This document shows positions 1 to 6,469 of a DNA stretch of 6,725 nucleotides, piece by piece. The first letter of the stretch is position 1. Each line of letters begins with the position of its first letter. This DNA comes from Calditrichota bacterium (GTDB lineage: Bacteria > Calditrichota > Calditrichia > RBG-13-44-9 > J075): the NCBI GenBank assembly GCA_024275555.1, contig JAJRYW010000367.1, positions 1 to 6,725 of the forward strand, read 5' to 3'. A model generated the notes under the pieces. That model saw only the letters and a program-made list of their open reading frames with translations, was not told where the DNA came from and did not search any database. A program made the translations under genes and the position numbers.

Positions 1-495
1 CACCAGGTCGGGTTGCTCTTTAAGAACTTCCCGCCCTTGCTCCACCAGATCGCTCCATTTCATCAATTTTTCGTTGTCTTCCACATCCATCACCGCTACG
101 GTTTCCAGGAATTTCAGCTTATCCCGGATTTCCTCGATTTTCTGGTATTGATGCATGGTCGAGGCAACCAGCACCTTCCCCTCGCAATTATTGATGATGA
201 ATTCGATGTGAGCCGGCAGCAAAGTCGGATAAATGGGTACGCTAATCGCGCCTAAACACAGGCTTGCATAGTCCGTGAAGGCCCATTCGTAACGGTTCTC
301 GGAAAGAATAAGAACCCGATCCCCCTTTTTGACCCCCAACTTGTGCAAACCGGCCGCCAGGGCGTACACCTGTTCCTTGATTTCTTTGAACGTAATCGGA
401 TGATATGTTCCCTCCTTCTTGTACATCATACCGACTTTCTGGGGATAAGCATCGCACACCCCCCGAAACATTGCCCCCAAACTTGGATAACCCAT
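1..495 (-). CDS. Long-chain acyl-CoA synthetase (AMP-forming), N-terminal part, cut by the window edge
   Basis: This is the first 165 residues of an AMP-binding enzyme that would activate a fatty acid with ATP and CoA to give acyl-CoA. The reverse strand reads open from an ATG at 495 to the window edge. Seen: an opening typical of the family (MGYPSLGAMF), then ITFKEIKEQVYALAAGLHKL at 35-54, GVKKGDRVLILSENRYEWAF at 54-73 and LGAISVPIYPTLLPAHIEFI at 81-100. The SENRYEW and VPIYPT blocks are typical of the FadD/FAA1-like long-chain branch (COG1022) rather than of acetyl-CoA synthetase. The P-loop (TSGTTG-like) and the C-terminal domain lie beyond the edge, so activity and substrate cannot be judged. 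The start is well supported: AGGAGG at 506-501 sits five bases before the ATG. The gene is transcribed divergently from pgpH. The family call is firm; chain length and physiological role are inference. Confidence 0.9.
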   Translation of the reverse strand, partial: MGYPSLGAMFRGVCDAYPQKVGMMYKKEGTYHPITFKEIKEQVYALAAGLHKLGVKKGDRVLILSENRYEWAFTDYASLCLGAISVPIYPTLLPAHIEFIINNCEGKVLVASTMHQYQKIEEIRDKLKFLETVAVMDVEDNEKLMKWSDLVEQGREVLKEQPDLV

Positions 496-526
496 AGCTT
501 CCTCCTATTTGAAGTTTACGTGGTAA

Positions 527-556
527 AATATAATGCCCGAATTGTCGAATTGTCAA
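527..556 (-). promoter_or_regulatory. Sigma70-type promoter for the acyl-CoA synthetase
   Basis: On the minus strand a perfect TTGACA (556-551) is followed after 18 bases by TATATT (532-527), five of six matches to TATAAT. Transcription would start near 520, giving a leader of about 25 bases that contains the AGGAGG ribosome site. The -35 box overlaps a tandem repeat at 539-554. Position, spacing and leader length agree with the gene downstream; activity is inferred. Confidence 0.6.
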
Positions 557-594
557 ACACTTATTGCCCGGAATGAATTTAAATGCCTTCGGGC
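535..594. repeat. Inverted repeat GCCCGAA / TTCGGGC in the divergent intergenic region
   Basis: Perfect 7-bp arms, GCCCGAA at 535-541 and TTCGGGC at 588-594, are 46 bases apart. A near copy of the left arm, GCCCGGAA, lies at 566-573, and an 8-bp palindrome ATTTAAAT lies at 577-584. The right arm also forms a tiny GCC-TTCG-GGC hairpin at 585-594. The arms are too far apart for a terminator. They could be two binding sites for one regulator between the divergent genes, or chance. Confidence 0.25.
539..554. repeat. Tandem direct repeat of 8 bp (GAATTGTC twice) over the ligase promoter
   Basis: GAATTGTC occurs at 539-546 and again at 547-554 with no gap. The second copy covers most of the -35 box of the minus-strand promoter and the first lies in its spacer. 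Such an arrangement could be an operator for a repressor of the acyl-CoA synthetase. That role is inferred from position only; the repeat itself is directly visible. Confidence 0.45.
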
Positions 595-601
595 TATTTG
601 G

Positions 602-643
602 TTGTGTTTTTCGTATTGGGAACTTAATTTTATTTTGTATATT
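602..643 (+). promoter_or_regulatory. Candidate promoter(s) for pgpH-ybeY
   Basis: Two overlapping candidates face right in this AT-rich stretch. One is TTGTGT (602-607), 17 bases, TAATTT (625-630). The other is TTGGGA (616-621), 16 bases, TATATT (638-643). Either would give a leader of roughly 40-50 bases before the ATG at 687. The first shares the nine bases TTGTGTTTT with the candidate promoter upstream of the corC-like gene. Both are weak matches in AT-rich DNA, so the exact site is uncertain. Confidence 0.4.
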
Positions 644-686
644 AGAAATGGTTTAAGAATAAAACCGAGGAAGACAGGATTGTTCC

Positions 687-3107
687 ATGATTGTTAAAGA
701 GGTAAAAAAGTGGCTGGAAAACGGCCAGCAATTTTTAGAAAGAAAAAAGTTGTTCGGGATCCAGTTGAATCACCTGCTGTTCCGGGTGTTTCTGTCGCTG
801 TCGCTGGTGTTGTTTATTGCCTGGATGCTTCCCACCGAACGTCCCTTTGAGTACAGCAATCTGACGGTCGGTAGTATCTCCCAGGAAGAGATCATTGCGC
901 CTTTTACTTTCCCGATTTTAAAAACCCCGGAGCAACTGGCGTTGGAGCGGCAGAAAGCCAGACTGAGTGTTCCCCCGGTGTTCGATTACCAGAAGAGCAT
1001 TTCCGAGGTGCAGGAGATTAAATTGCACAATTTCTTCTCCGAACTGACCGCTTTTTTCCGGGCAAACAGCCGAAAAATCAAGTTTAGCGAGTTGTCGCAG
1101 GAAAAACGCTCCGTGGCTGTGGACAGTTTGCTGAAGCAATTCGCCGTGAAGTACAACCTCTCCCTGGGTCCAGAAGACATTAAGCTTCTCCATCGGCTCT
1201 ATCGGGGGAAGAAACTGAAGAAGTTTGAGCAGGAAATTCAGACCGGTTTGAAAAACATCTACCAGGTGGGCGTGATCAACATCTCCGCCAGCAGCCTCCC
1301 GGAACAAAACATTACCGTGAAAGACAACGGCGTGGAGGAGATTCGGCCGAAGACCAAAGTGTTGGATCCGGAACAGGCGACCGAGGCGATTGATTTGCAT
1401 CTGGAAAAGCTCTACCCCCTCAACAGCGGGGAGATAATTGTGGCGAAAAAAATTACCGCCGCGTTCATCCTTCCCAATCTGGTGTTGAATAAAGAGTTAA
1501 CCGAGGCGCGCAAAGAGAAGGCCGTCCGGGAGGTGCCCCCGACCAGCGGCTTTGTGTACAAAAATCAGCGCATTGTGGACAGCCACGAAATTATTACCGA
1601 AGACATCCATTTGAAGTTGCAGTCCCTCGAGAAGGCCCTCAAAGAACGCAGCGCCCTGCAACACGGCTGGCAACAGGTGCTGTTCCATGTGGGGAAATAC
1701 CTGGTAGCCGTTATCATTGTCTTCGTGTTAGGATTGTTTCTCTATTTTTACCGGCAGGATTTGTTAAACGACAATCGAATGCTTTTGCTGATTACCACCA
1801 TATTGCTGTTGCAGTTTCTGGCGGTGGTTCTGGTGACCCGGGTGTTGCATTGGAATGCCTTGAGTGTGCCCATTTTGCTGGCACCCATGCTGCTGTCCAT
1901 GTTGCTGGATGCCCCGCTGGCATTCTGGGGCACGGTGGTGACCGGTCTGGTGGTCGGAGCCAGCCTGGGAAATAATTACTACCTCTCTTTCGTCACGTTA
2001 ATTGTGGGCACCATTGCCATCTTCTCGGTGCGAAAAATCCGCAACCGGGGACAAATGTTCCGGGCCATTTTGTACATTACCCTGGGATATCTGGTGGTAA
2101 ACTTTAGCTACGGATTCCTGCATTTTGAATCCTGGAAAATCATGTTGCAAAATTTTGTTTTCTACTTTTTACCCAATGCCATTCTGGGTCCCACGGCAGT
2201 GTTCCTGTTTATTGGGGTGTTCGAGAGGTTTTTCGACGTGACCACCGATATTACCCTGCTGGAGCTGTCGGATTTGAATCATCCGTTGTTGAAGCGCCTT
2301 TCGGTGGAAGCGCCGGGCACCTTTCATCACAGCATTATTGTCGGGAACCTGGCGGAAGCGGCCGCCAAGGCCATTGGGGCTAATTCTCTGTTGGCGCGGG
2401 TTGGTTGTTACTACCACGACATCGGCAAGATGTCTAAAGCCGAATATTTTGTGGAAAACCAGGCCGACGCCATGAATAAACACGAAAAACTCTCGCCCAC
2501 CATGAGCAGCTTGATTCTGGCCAAGCATGTCAAAGCGGGATTGGAGCTGGCCGAAAAGTACAAACTGCCACGGGCGGTCAAACAGTTTATTCCCGAGCAT
2601 CACGGCACCAGTCTAATGAGCTTCTTCTACCACAAAGCGAAGGAAACCATGGATCCCAACGATGTGCAGGAGAGCGATTTCCGATATCCGGGACCGAAAC
2701 CGCAGTCCAAAGAAACCGGCATCGCCATGCTGGCAGACACCGTCGAAGCCGCCGCCCGGTCTCTCACCAATCCCACCCCGCAAAAAATCCGGGCGCTGGT
2801 GGAAGACCTGGTGGACAAGAAATTCCGCGAGGGAGAGCTGAATGAATGCGACATCAGTTTGCGGGAATTGAACCAAATTAAAGAGGCTTTTGTACCCATT
2901 CTGCTGGGTATTCATCATTTGCGTATTGAATACCCGGAAGAGAAACCGCCGGAAAAGACCAGGAAAGCCCCCGAGCACGAGAAGAAAGTCAAGAACGGCA
3001 GCAAAGCCGCCTCCGAAGAGAAGAAAGGGGCAAAGGAAAGCGTGGAAGAATCCAAACCGGTGGAGCCAGTGGAAGCCGATGAAGAAGGAAAAGAAAGCGA
3101 TTCCTGA
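687..3107 (+). CDS. pgpH: PgpH-type 7TM-HD membrane phosphodiesterase (probable cyclic di-AMP hydrolase)
   Basis: An 806-residue inner-membrane protein of the PgpH/YqfF family, whose studied members hydrolyse cyclic di-AMP to pApA. Order seen: a cytoplasmic lysine-rich start; a membrane segment at about 30-48; a large extracytoplasmic 7TMR-HDED-type domain at about 50-325; seven hydrophobic segments between about 331 and 515; then a cytoplasmic HD domain at about 530-745. The expected metal-ligand set is present: H548 (in GTFHHS), H577-D578 (in YYHDIGK), H614, H638-H639 (in PEHHG) and D684 (in MLADTVEAA). Residues 750-806 form a lysine/glutamate-rich, probably disordered tail with no domain I recognise. 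The start at 687 has AGGA at 676-679, seven bases upstream. The 3' end overlaps ybeY by 29 bases, so the two are probably translated together. The family is clear; the cyclic di-AMP substrate is inferred from it, and no cyclase gene is in view. Confidence 0.93.
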   Translation: MIVKEVKKWLENGQQFLERKKLFGIQLNHLLFRVFLSLSLVLFIAWMLPTERPFEYSNLTVGSISQEEIIAPFTFPILKTPEQLALERQKARLSVPPVFDYQKSISEVQEIKLHNFFSELTAFFRANSRKIKFSELSQEKRSVAVDSLLKQFAVKYNLSLGPEDIKLLHRLYRGKKLKKFEQEIQTGLKNIYQVGVINISASSLPEQNITVKDNGVEEIRPKTKVLDPEQATEAIDLHLEKLYPLNSGEIIVAKKITAAFILPNLVLNKELTEARKEKAVREVPPTSGFVYKNQRIVDSHEIITEDIHLKLQSLEKALKERSALQHGWQQVLFHVGKYLVAVIIVFVLGLFLYFYRQDLLNDNRMLLLITTILLLQFLAVVLVTRVLHWNALSVPILLAPMLLSMLLDAPLAFWGTVVTGLVVGASLGNNYYLSFVTLIVGTIAIFSVRKIRNRGQMFRAILYITLGYLVVNFSYGFLHFESWKIMLQNFVFYFLPNAILGPTAVFLFIGVFERFFDVTTDITLLELSDLNHPLLKRLSVEAPGTFHHSIIVGNLAEAAAKAIGANSLLARVGCYYHDIGKMSKAEYFVENQADAMNKHEKLSPTMSSLILAKHVKAGLELAEKYKLPRAVKQFIPEHHGTSLMSFFYHKAKETMDPNDVQESDFRYPGPKPQSKETGIAMLADTVEAAARSLTNPTPQKIRALVEDLVDKKFREGELNECDISLRELNQIKEAFVPILLGIHHLRIEYPEEKPPEKTRKAPEHEKKVKNGSKAASEEKKGAKESVEESKPVEPVEADEEGKESDS

Positions 3108-3534
3108 GATTGAAATTTTCAATGATCATCCCGATTTCGCCTTTCAGGAAGACCGTTACCGGGAGGTTGTACTTGGATTTCTTCGTGAAAATCCCCTGAA
3201 GGTAAAAAGTCTCGCTCTGATTTTTGTCACGGACGACTATTTGCGGGATTTGCATCGGCAGTACCTGGACGATGATTCCTACAGCGATGTCATGACCTTT
3301 AACTTAGGTGACGGGCCGGAAGTGGAGGGCGAGATTTACATCAGTGTCGATCGGGCGAGGATTCAGGCGGCGGAATACGGGGTTGCCCTGGAGGAGGAGA
3401 TTGCCCGCCTGATTGTCCACGGACTGCTGCACTTGCAGGGGTATGATGACCGGACAGAGGCGGAGCGTCAGCAAATGCGCAAATTGGAAGATCGTTTTCT
3501 GGAAAAAATTCTCTCGGCTTCCCGGAACAGGTAA
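3079..3534 (+). CDS. ybeY: Endoribonuclease YbeY (rRNA maturation factor)
   Basis: A 151-residue single-domain metalloprotein of the UPF0054 family, which acts in 16S rRNA 3'-end maturation and ribosome quality control. The signature is VHGLLHLQGYDD at 113-124, with H114 and H118 as metal ligands; the usual third histidine is D124. Other family blocks are TDDYLRDLHRQYLDDDSYSD at 51-70 with R60 as the conserved arginine, VMTFNLGD at 71-78, and GEIYISVDRA at 84-93. The reading frame is open further upstream, to an ATG at 2890. I chose the ATG at 3079 because homology begins at PEIEIFNDHP and the upstream part only reads pgpH out of frame. The ribosome site is weak (GGAAG at 3071-3075), and the start lies inside pgpH, which suggests translational coupling. 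The length is normal for the family. Confidence 0.93.
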   Translation: MKKEKKAIPEIEIFNDHPDFAFQEDRYREVVLGFLRENPLKVKSLALIFVTDDYLRDLHRQYLDDDSYSDVMTFNLGDGPEVEGEIYISVDRARIQAAEYGVALEEEIARLIVHGLLHLQGYDDRTEAERQQMRKLEDRFLEKILSASRNR

Positions 3535-3643
3535 GAGGGACAAGCGATTGCCGGGCCGGGGAAATTATCTCGCTAATTCTTTGAAAAAAATATCTTTACC
3601 GGGACATTTTTTTTGCGGTGCGTGCAAAACGTTACTTGAAAAT

Positions 3644-3662
3644 AAATTGTGTTTTACAATTT
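3644..3662. repeat. Perfect 7-bp inverted repeat (AAATTGT-N5-ACAATTT)
   Basis: AAATTGT at 3644-3650 and ACAATTT at 3656-3662 flank five bases. The left arm contains the first four bases of the candidate -35 box TTGTGT, so the 19-bp site could be an operator for the corC-like-selA-selB block. It could also be a weak AT-rich hairpin, but the short T run after it makes a poor terminator. The repeat is visible; its role is inferred. Confidence 0.4.
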
Positions 3663-3675
3663 TTACCGTTATATT
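3647..3675 (+). promoter_or_regulatory. Candidate promoter for the corC-like-selA-selB block
   Basis: TTGTGT (3647-3652) and TATATT (3670-3675) are separated by an ideal 17 bases. The start of transcription would fall near 3682, giving a leader of about 40 bases that holds GGAGG at 3707-3711. It lies in a 189-base AT-rich gap between ybeY and the next gene, where I see no convincing intrinsic terminator; a run of eight T at 3607-3614 has no GC stem before it. Read-through from ybeY therefore remains possible. Confidence 0.45.
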
Positions 3676-3723
3676 TGGGCTGTAAATTTTGAAAGTGGAA
3701 CTAACTGGAGGCAACAAATTTAA

Positions 3724-5016
3724 TTGTCACCTTTGCTGATTATTTATTTTTTCATCTTTCTCATTTTATTAGGTTTATCAGCATTTTTTTCCGGGTCTGA
3801 AATTGCCTACTTTTCCCTCACAGCTGCCACCCGCGATCAGTTGAGTCATTCCAAAAGAACGGATGAGCGCCGGGTCAGCAAGCTGTTGTCCGCCCCCCGC
3901 CAGCTGCTCATTACCATCGTTCTGGGAAATACCATTGTAAACATTACCACTGCTTCTCTGGCGGCCATTTTAACGCTCCAGTTCAGTCTGGAGGTCGGTC
4001 TAAACGAAAATCTGGCCATTTTGATTGATGTGGTGGTGGTAACGTTTGTGATTTTGATTGTCAGCGAAATCATTCCCAAGATTGTGGCGGTGCGCAATGC
4101 CGTCGTTTTTGCCCGGCGGGCTTCTTTATTGCTCTCCGTTTTTTACCACATGTTTTACCCGGTTACTTACCTGCTGGCACAGTTTACCAACCTTCTGCAA
4201 AAAACCTCCGGATTTAGCGAGAATCTCGATCAGCTTTCCGAGGAGGAACTGAAGACCCTGGCCGACGTGGGAGAGGAGCACGGTACCCTGCAGGAAGACG
4301 AAAAGGAGATGATTCACAGCATCTTCGAGTTTGGGGAGACCACCGTGCGCGAGATTATGGTGCCCCGCACCGATATGGTGGTGGTGAATACCGAAACGAC
4401 CATCTCGCAGCTAATGGAGTTGGTGAAAACCAAATTGCATTCTCGCATTCCGGTGTACAAAGGCAAAATCGACAATATCATCGGAATACTGTACATAAAA
4501 GACTTGTTGCCTTTCCTGACCAAACGGAAGCGCGAGCGGATTGACCTGGAGAAGATGGTGCGGCCGGCTTATTTTGTGCCGGAACAAAAGAAAATTGATG
4601 AACTCTTGCGGGAATTCCAGGCCGAAAGAATCCACATGGCGTTGGTCGTCGATGAATATGGAGGAATTTCCGGTCTGGTGACTCTGGAAGATGTGATTGA
4701 GGAGATTGTGGGAGAAATTCAGGATGAATACGACCGCGAACCGCCCCTGTTCAAGAAACTGGACGATCACACCTTTCTGGTCAATGGGAAGATGCCCCTG
4801 GAAGAGGTGAATGAGGAACTGGATTTGAATCTGCCGACCGAGGAAGGGGTGGAAACAATTAGCGGATTTATTCTCAATCAGTTGGGCTCTTTACCGGATG
4901 AAAAAGAGACTCTGCAATACGAAGATTACAAATTCACCGTCGAGAAGGTGGACAAAAATCGAATCATGAAGGTGCGGATCGAAAAGCTGCCGGTTGAGGA
5001 GAATGGCAAAGAATAA
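3724..5016 (+). CDS. CNNM/CBS-domain membrane protein of the hemolysin C/CorC family
   Basis: A 430-residue membrane protein with the full family layout. A CNNM (DUF21) transmembrane domain spans about 1-165, with hydrophobic segments near 3-22, 60-84, 96-118 and 133-155 and the motifs SGSEIAYFSL at 23-32 and SEIIPK at 114-119. Two CBS domains follow at about 207-267 and 275-335, the second carrying the nucleotide-site pattern GLVTLED at 317-323. A CorC_HlyC domain closes the protein at about 342-424. Studied relatives are linked to magnesium or cobalt resistance and efflux; direct haemolysin activity is not expected. The start is TTG at 3724: an in-frame TAA at 3721-3723 excludes anything upstream, no in-frame ATG lies near, and GGAGG at 3707-3711 precedes it by 12 bases. 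A second TTG at 3733 is less likely. Its position after ybeY matches a common neighbourhood (ybeY-ybeX in E. coli). The transported ion cannot be read from the sequence. Confidence 0.9.
   Translation: MSPLLIIYFFIFLILLGLSAFFSGSEIAYFSLTAATRDQLSHSKRTDERRVSKLLSAPRQLLITIVLGNTIVNITTASLAAILTLQFSLEVGLNENLAILIDVVVVTFVILIVSEIIPKIVAVRNAVVFARRASLLLSVFYHMFYPVTYLLAQFTNLLQKTSGFSENLDQLSEEELKTLADVGEEHGTLQEDEKEMIHSIFEFGETTVREIMVPRTDMVVVNTETTISQLMELVKTKLHSRIPVYKGKIDNIIGILYIKDLLPFLTKRKRERIDLEKMVRPAYFVPEQKKIDELLREFQAERIHMALVVDEYGGISGLVTLEDVIEEIVGEIQDEYDREPPLFKKLDDHTFLVNGKMPLEEVNEELDLNLPTEEGVETISGFILNQLGSLPDEKETLQYEDYKFTVEKVDKNRIMKVRIEKLPVEENGKE
4996..5001 (+). promoter_or_regulatory. Ribosome binding site of selA, unusually close to the start
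   Basis: GAGGAG at 4996-5001 leaves a single base before the ATG at 5003, much less than the usual five to nine. It lies inside the end of the corC-like coding region. Ribosomes finishing at the TAA at 5014-5016 are well placed to restart at the ATG, so translation is probably coupled. The alternative TTG start at 4994 has no ribosome site in front of it. Confidence 0.4.
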
Positions 5017-6418
5017 CAATCGTTCGGGTGTTCAAACCGTTTTAAAAAATATCCCCTCCATTCAAACCTTGCTCCAGCAATTGGCGATTCCCGAGTCAGA
5101 AATCGCTTTCCGCTACCAGAAGCAGATTGTCCAGGAGGAGGTTGAACGATTCCGCCGGGAGGTGCAACACGCCGAAAAGGTGGTGGCACAGACCCGGGGG
5201 GAAATCCAGGAAATGCTTCAGGAGCGAATTCGCAACCGCATTGAACGTCTGGTTCGACCTTTCCTGCGCCGGGTAATCAACGCGACCGGGATAATTCTGC
5301 ACACCAATCTGGGGCGAGCGCCCCTGGCGGCGGTGGCCAGAGAGCATCTGCAGGAAATCATTGAGAATTATTCCAACCTGGAAATTGTTCTGGAGACCGG
5401 GAAACGGGGCGATCGGTTGCACATTGTGGAAGAAATCTTGAGTCTGATCACCGGGGCGGAATCGGCCATCGTCGTAAATAACAATGCGGCGGCGGTTTTT
5501 CTGGCCTTAAACAGTTTGAGTCGGCGCAAAGAAGTGCCGGTGTCGCGGGGCGAACTGGTGGAAATCGGCGGTTCCTTCCGGATGCCGGAGGTGATGAAAG
5601 CCAGTGGCGCCAAAATGGTGGAGGTGGGAACCACCAACAAGACCCATCTTAAGGATTACGCCGAGGCGATCTCCGAAAAAACCGGTGCAATTTTGAAGGT
5701 CCACACCAGTAACTACCGGGTGCTGGGATTTACCAAAGCGGTCCCGATTGGGGATCTGGTAGCGCTGGCTCATTCGTACGATTTGCCGGTGATTTACGAT
5801 ATGGGCAGCGGCGTGATGGAAGATTTGCGGCACTGGGGCTATCCCCACGAACCCATTGCCCGGGAGTACGTGGCGGCAGGAGTGGACGTGATTACCTTTA
5901 GCGGCGACAAGGTGCTGGGAGGTCCGCAGGCCGGCATCATCATTGGGAAAGAGAAATATCTGCAAAAAATTCGCAAGAACCATTTGTTGCGGGCCCTGCG
6001 CTGCGACAAGTTGACCTACGCGTTGCTGGATGCCACCCTGCGCCTCTATTTGAACCCGGAACGGCTCCCGGAAACCTTGCCGGTAGCCCGGATGCTCACC
6101 CTTTCGCAGGAGGTGTTGAGAGAGCGTGGGGAATGGCTCCGCGAACAGCTGGCCGGTTTGCCGCTGGAGTCAGGCGTGGAGGAAACCTTCGCCCAGATGG
6201 GGAGTGGAGCCCTCCCGCTGGAGAAGATTCCCTCCGTGGCGCTGGTGTTGAAGCCCCACCGCTTGTCCCTGACCACTTTTGCCCGGAAGTTACGCACCGG
6301 AAATCCCGCCGTGGTGGGCTACCTCGAAAACGAGGCCCTTTATCTGAATCTGCGCACCATCCGGGAAGATGAGCTGGAACAGGTGGTGCAAGCAATTCGT
6401 CAAATTTTTAGCAGGTAA
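5003..6418 (+). CDS. selA: L-seryl-tRNA(Sec) selenium transferase SelA
   Basis: A 471-residue PLP enzyme that converts seryl-tRNA(Sec) to selenocysteinyl-tRNA(Sec) using selenophosphate. E. coli SelA is about 463 residues, so this copy is full length. The N-terminal helical domain (LKNIPSIQTLLQQL at 14-27) matches the tRNA-binding region of SelA. Family blocks follow: NATGIILHTNLGRAPL at 93-108, VNNNAAAVFLALN at 158-170, SRGELVEIGGSFRMPEVM at 181-198, KVHTSNYRVLGFTKA at 232-246, and FSGDKVLGGPQAG at 299-311. K303 in FSGDK is the PLP-binding lysine. I chose ATG 5003 over TTG 4994 because the ribosome site GAGGAG lies between them. The gene overlaps the corC-like gene by 14 bases and is followed after 51 bases by selB, its pathway partner. 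There is no sign of truncation. The call is secure. Confidence 0.97.
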   Translation: MAKNNNRSGVQTVLKNIPSIQTLLQQLAIPESEIAFRYQKQIVQEEVERFRREVQHAEKVVAQTRGEIQEMLQERIRNRIERLVRPFLRRVINATGIILHTNLGRAPLAAVAREHLQEIIENYSNLEIVLETGKRGDRLHIVEEILSLITGAESAIVVNNNAAAVFLALNSLSRRKEVPVSRGELVEIGGSFRMPEVMKASGAKMVEVGTTNKTHLKDYAEAISEKTGAILKVHTSNYRVLGFTKAVPIGDLVALAHSYDLPVIYDMGSGVMEDLRHWGYPHEPIAREYVAAGVDVITFSGDKVLGGPQAGIIIGKEKYLQKIRKNHLLRALRCDKLTYALLDATLRLYLNPERLPETLPVARMLTLSQEVLRERGEWLREQLAGLPLESGVEETFAQMGSGALPLEKIPSVALVLKPHRLSLTTFARKLRTGNPAVVGYLENEALYLNLRTIREDELEQVVQAIRQIFSR

Positions 6419-6445
6419 TAAAAATAAAACGACTGAACGTTCTTT

Positions 6446-6459
6446 CTTGAAACGTCAAG
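6446..6459 (+). other. Small hairpin just upstream of the selB ribosome site
   Basis: CTTGA (6446-6450), AACG, TCAAG (6455-6459) can form a 5-bp stem with a four-base loop, ending one base before AGGA at 6461-6464. An 8-bp palindrome GAACGTTC lies just upstream at 6435-6442. The stem is weak and has no T run, so it is not a terminator. It might modulate selB translation, or be chance. Confidence 0.2.
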
Positions 6460-6469
6460 CAGGATGACC

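Noticed and set aside
13..556. Open frames at 13-255 and 343-576 (plus strand) and 242-556 (minus strand)
   Set aside because: All are shadows of the acyl-CoA synthetase, whose true frame runs from 495 to the window edge on the minus strand.
2890..3078. N-terminal extension of the YbeY frame, starting at an ATG at 2890
   Set aside because: It lies wholly inside pgpH, reads as an arginine/lysine/proline-rich out-of-frame translation, and would add 63 residues not seen in the family. The ATG at 3079 fits the normal length and the point where homology begins.
3105..3107. The TGA ending pgpH as a possible selenocysteine codon, given selA and selB nearby
   Set aside because: Another in-frame TGA follows after a single codon, the reading frame is at the end of a disordered tail, and no SECIS-like hairpin is apparent. 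It is an ordinary stop.
2613..3122. Long minus-strand open frames opposite pgpH, such as one of 169 codons
   Set aside because: They are antisense shadows of a strongly conserved HD-domain gene, with no family resemblance and no ribosome site or promoter of their own that I could see.
3535..3640. Intrinsic terminator after ybeY
   Set aside because: GC-rich stretches near 3549-3560 and the T run at 3607-3614 do not combine into a stem followed by T residues. I could not build a convincing hairpin.
5507..5983. Minus-strand open frame of 158 codons opposite selA
   Set aside because: It mirrors the most conserved part of SelA, is rich in His and Phe as antisense frames often are, and resembles no known protein.
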